A DNA stretch of 64,000 nt, from positions 620,001 through 684,000 of the forward strand of contig ML133436.1 in NCBI GenBank assembly GCA_003864495.1, in the 5' to 3' direction. This stretch comes from Nemopilema nomurai. Lineage: Eukaryota; Cnidaria; Scyphozoa; Rhizostomeae; Rhizostomatidae. Below are positions 63,701-64,000 of this stretch, one piece after another. The notes beneath the pieces are model-generated. The model ran no database searches and was not told the DNA's origin. It saw nothing but the letters and a program-made list of their open reading frames with translations. Made by a program: the position numbers and the translations under genes. Positions within the stretch are counted from its first letter, which is position 1. Every line of letters begins with the position of its first letter.

Positions 63701-64000
63701 CTTCTACATCTCGTCATGAAAGAATAGAGTAAAAAACGATTGACAGAATAGGCAGAATAAAGTACCAATTATAGAAGCTAATGGGAACAAACATTTATGG
63801 TCTTGAAATTGCATTTTTTCTCTTAAGAAGCATCACAGAGGGGCTGAAGATCTAGGTTTAAGAAATTCAATACTGTTCTTTTTTCATTAAGGATTTGTAG
63901 CCAAATCATCAATACAAAATTCAAAAACTCTGGATTTCAGCTTCAAAGCACGTCAAAAGCCTTTACAGACAACACACAATGTTCATGTGAGCTTTCAGCC
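60734..64000. other. Terminal interval without a recognisable gene
   Basis: AT-rich sequence with only short open frames (60-85 codons) on both strands. None has a recognisable motif. The one structured item is the 16-base minisatellite listed separately. Confidence 0.5.
63304..63399 (+). repeat. 16-base minisatellite (AGAGAGGCTGTGTTGA)
   Basis: Five consecutive units of AGAGAGGCTGTGTTGA with single-base variants, followed by a decayed sixth unit (AGAGTGACTGCATCGA). Confidence 0.85.

Overview
This is eukaryotic DNA with intron-rich genes: GT-AG introns, exons often of 40-250 bases, AT-rich introns and intergenic DNA, microsatellites, minisatellites and small inverted-repeat transposons. The gene set (EME1-like, MXRA7-like, TRANK1-like, RRS1-like, a short secreted sushi-like protein) is animal. 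The high intron number (RRS1 in 14 coding exons; it is intronless in human) and the style of the small transposons suggest a marine invertebrate. I infer an anthozoan cnidarian (coral or sea anemone), but nothing in the sequence proves this.

Layout. 1-4127 (+): 3' part of an EME1-type partner of the MUS81 structure-specific nuclease. 4128-6481: intergenic. 6482-7720 (-): complete three-exon gene for a small membrane-anchored MXRA7-like protein, convergent with EME1. About 7721-8860: shared upstream region of two divergent genes, carrying a ~470-base foldback element. 10490-26813 (+), with a probable 5' UTR exon ending at 8921: a complete 15-exon gene for a ~3059-residue TRANK1-like protein (TPR region, ankyrin-like segment, full UvrD/SF1 helicase core, long helical C-terminal region, IQ-like motif and C2H2-like finger). 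26814-29716: intergenic with CATT, TA and a ~230-base GA microsatellite. 29717-42575 (+): complete 14-exon RRS1 ribosome-biogenesis gene (344 residues). Its intron 9 holds a ~1.9 kb array of 88-89 base tandem units, and its intron 11 a minisatellite rich in TGACGTCA. 42576-56194: 13.6 kb without a convincing gene, but with a 3.1 kb segment bounded by inverted ~130-base arms and a ~300-base MITE. 56195-60090 (+): two-exon gene for a 121-residue secreted cysteine-containing protein with a TATA box, and a decayed coding-like tract antisense in its intron. 60091-64000: a probable LINE 3' coding remnant, then no recognisable gene.

Exon models were assembled by hand. For MXRA7, TRANK1, RRS1 and the secreted protein, every splice junction is GT-AG and the reading frame closes exactly from start to stop, which is strong internal support. 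The EME1 model closes at all junctions except that its last exon is uncertain.

The genes do not form an operon or obvious pathway; they look like independent housekeeping and cell-biology genes. I found no new multi-gene defence or metabolic system. The most unusual items are the giant TPR/ankyrin/SF1-helicase protein, the two-type satellite-like array inside RRS1, the CRE-like minisatellite next to it, the inverted 3.1 kb segment, and the short secreted sushi-like protein.
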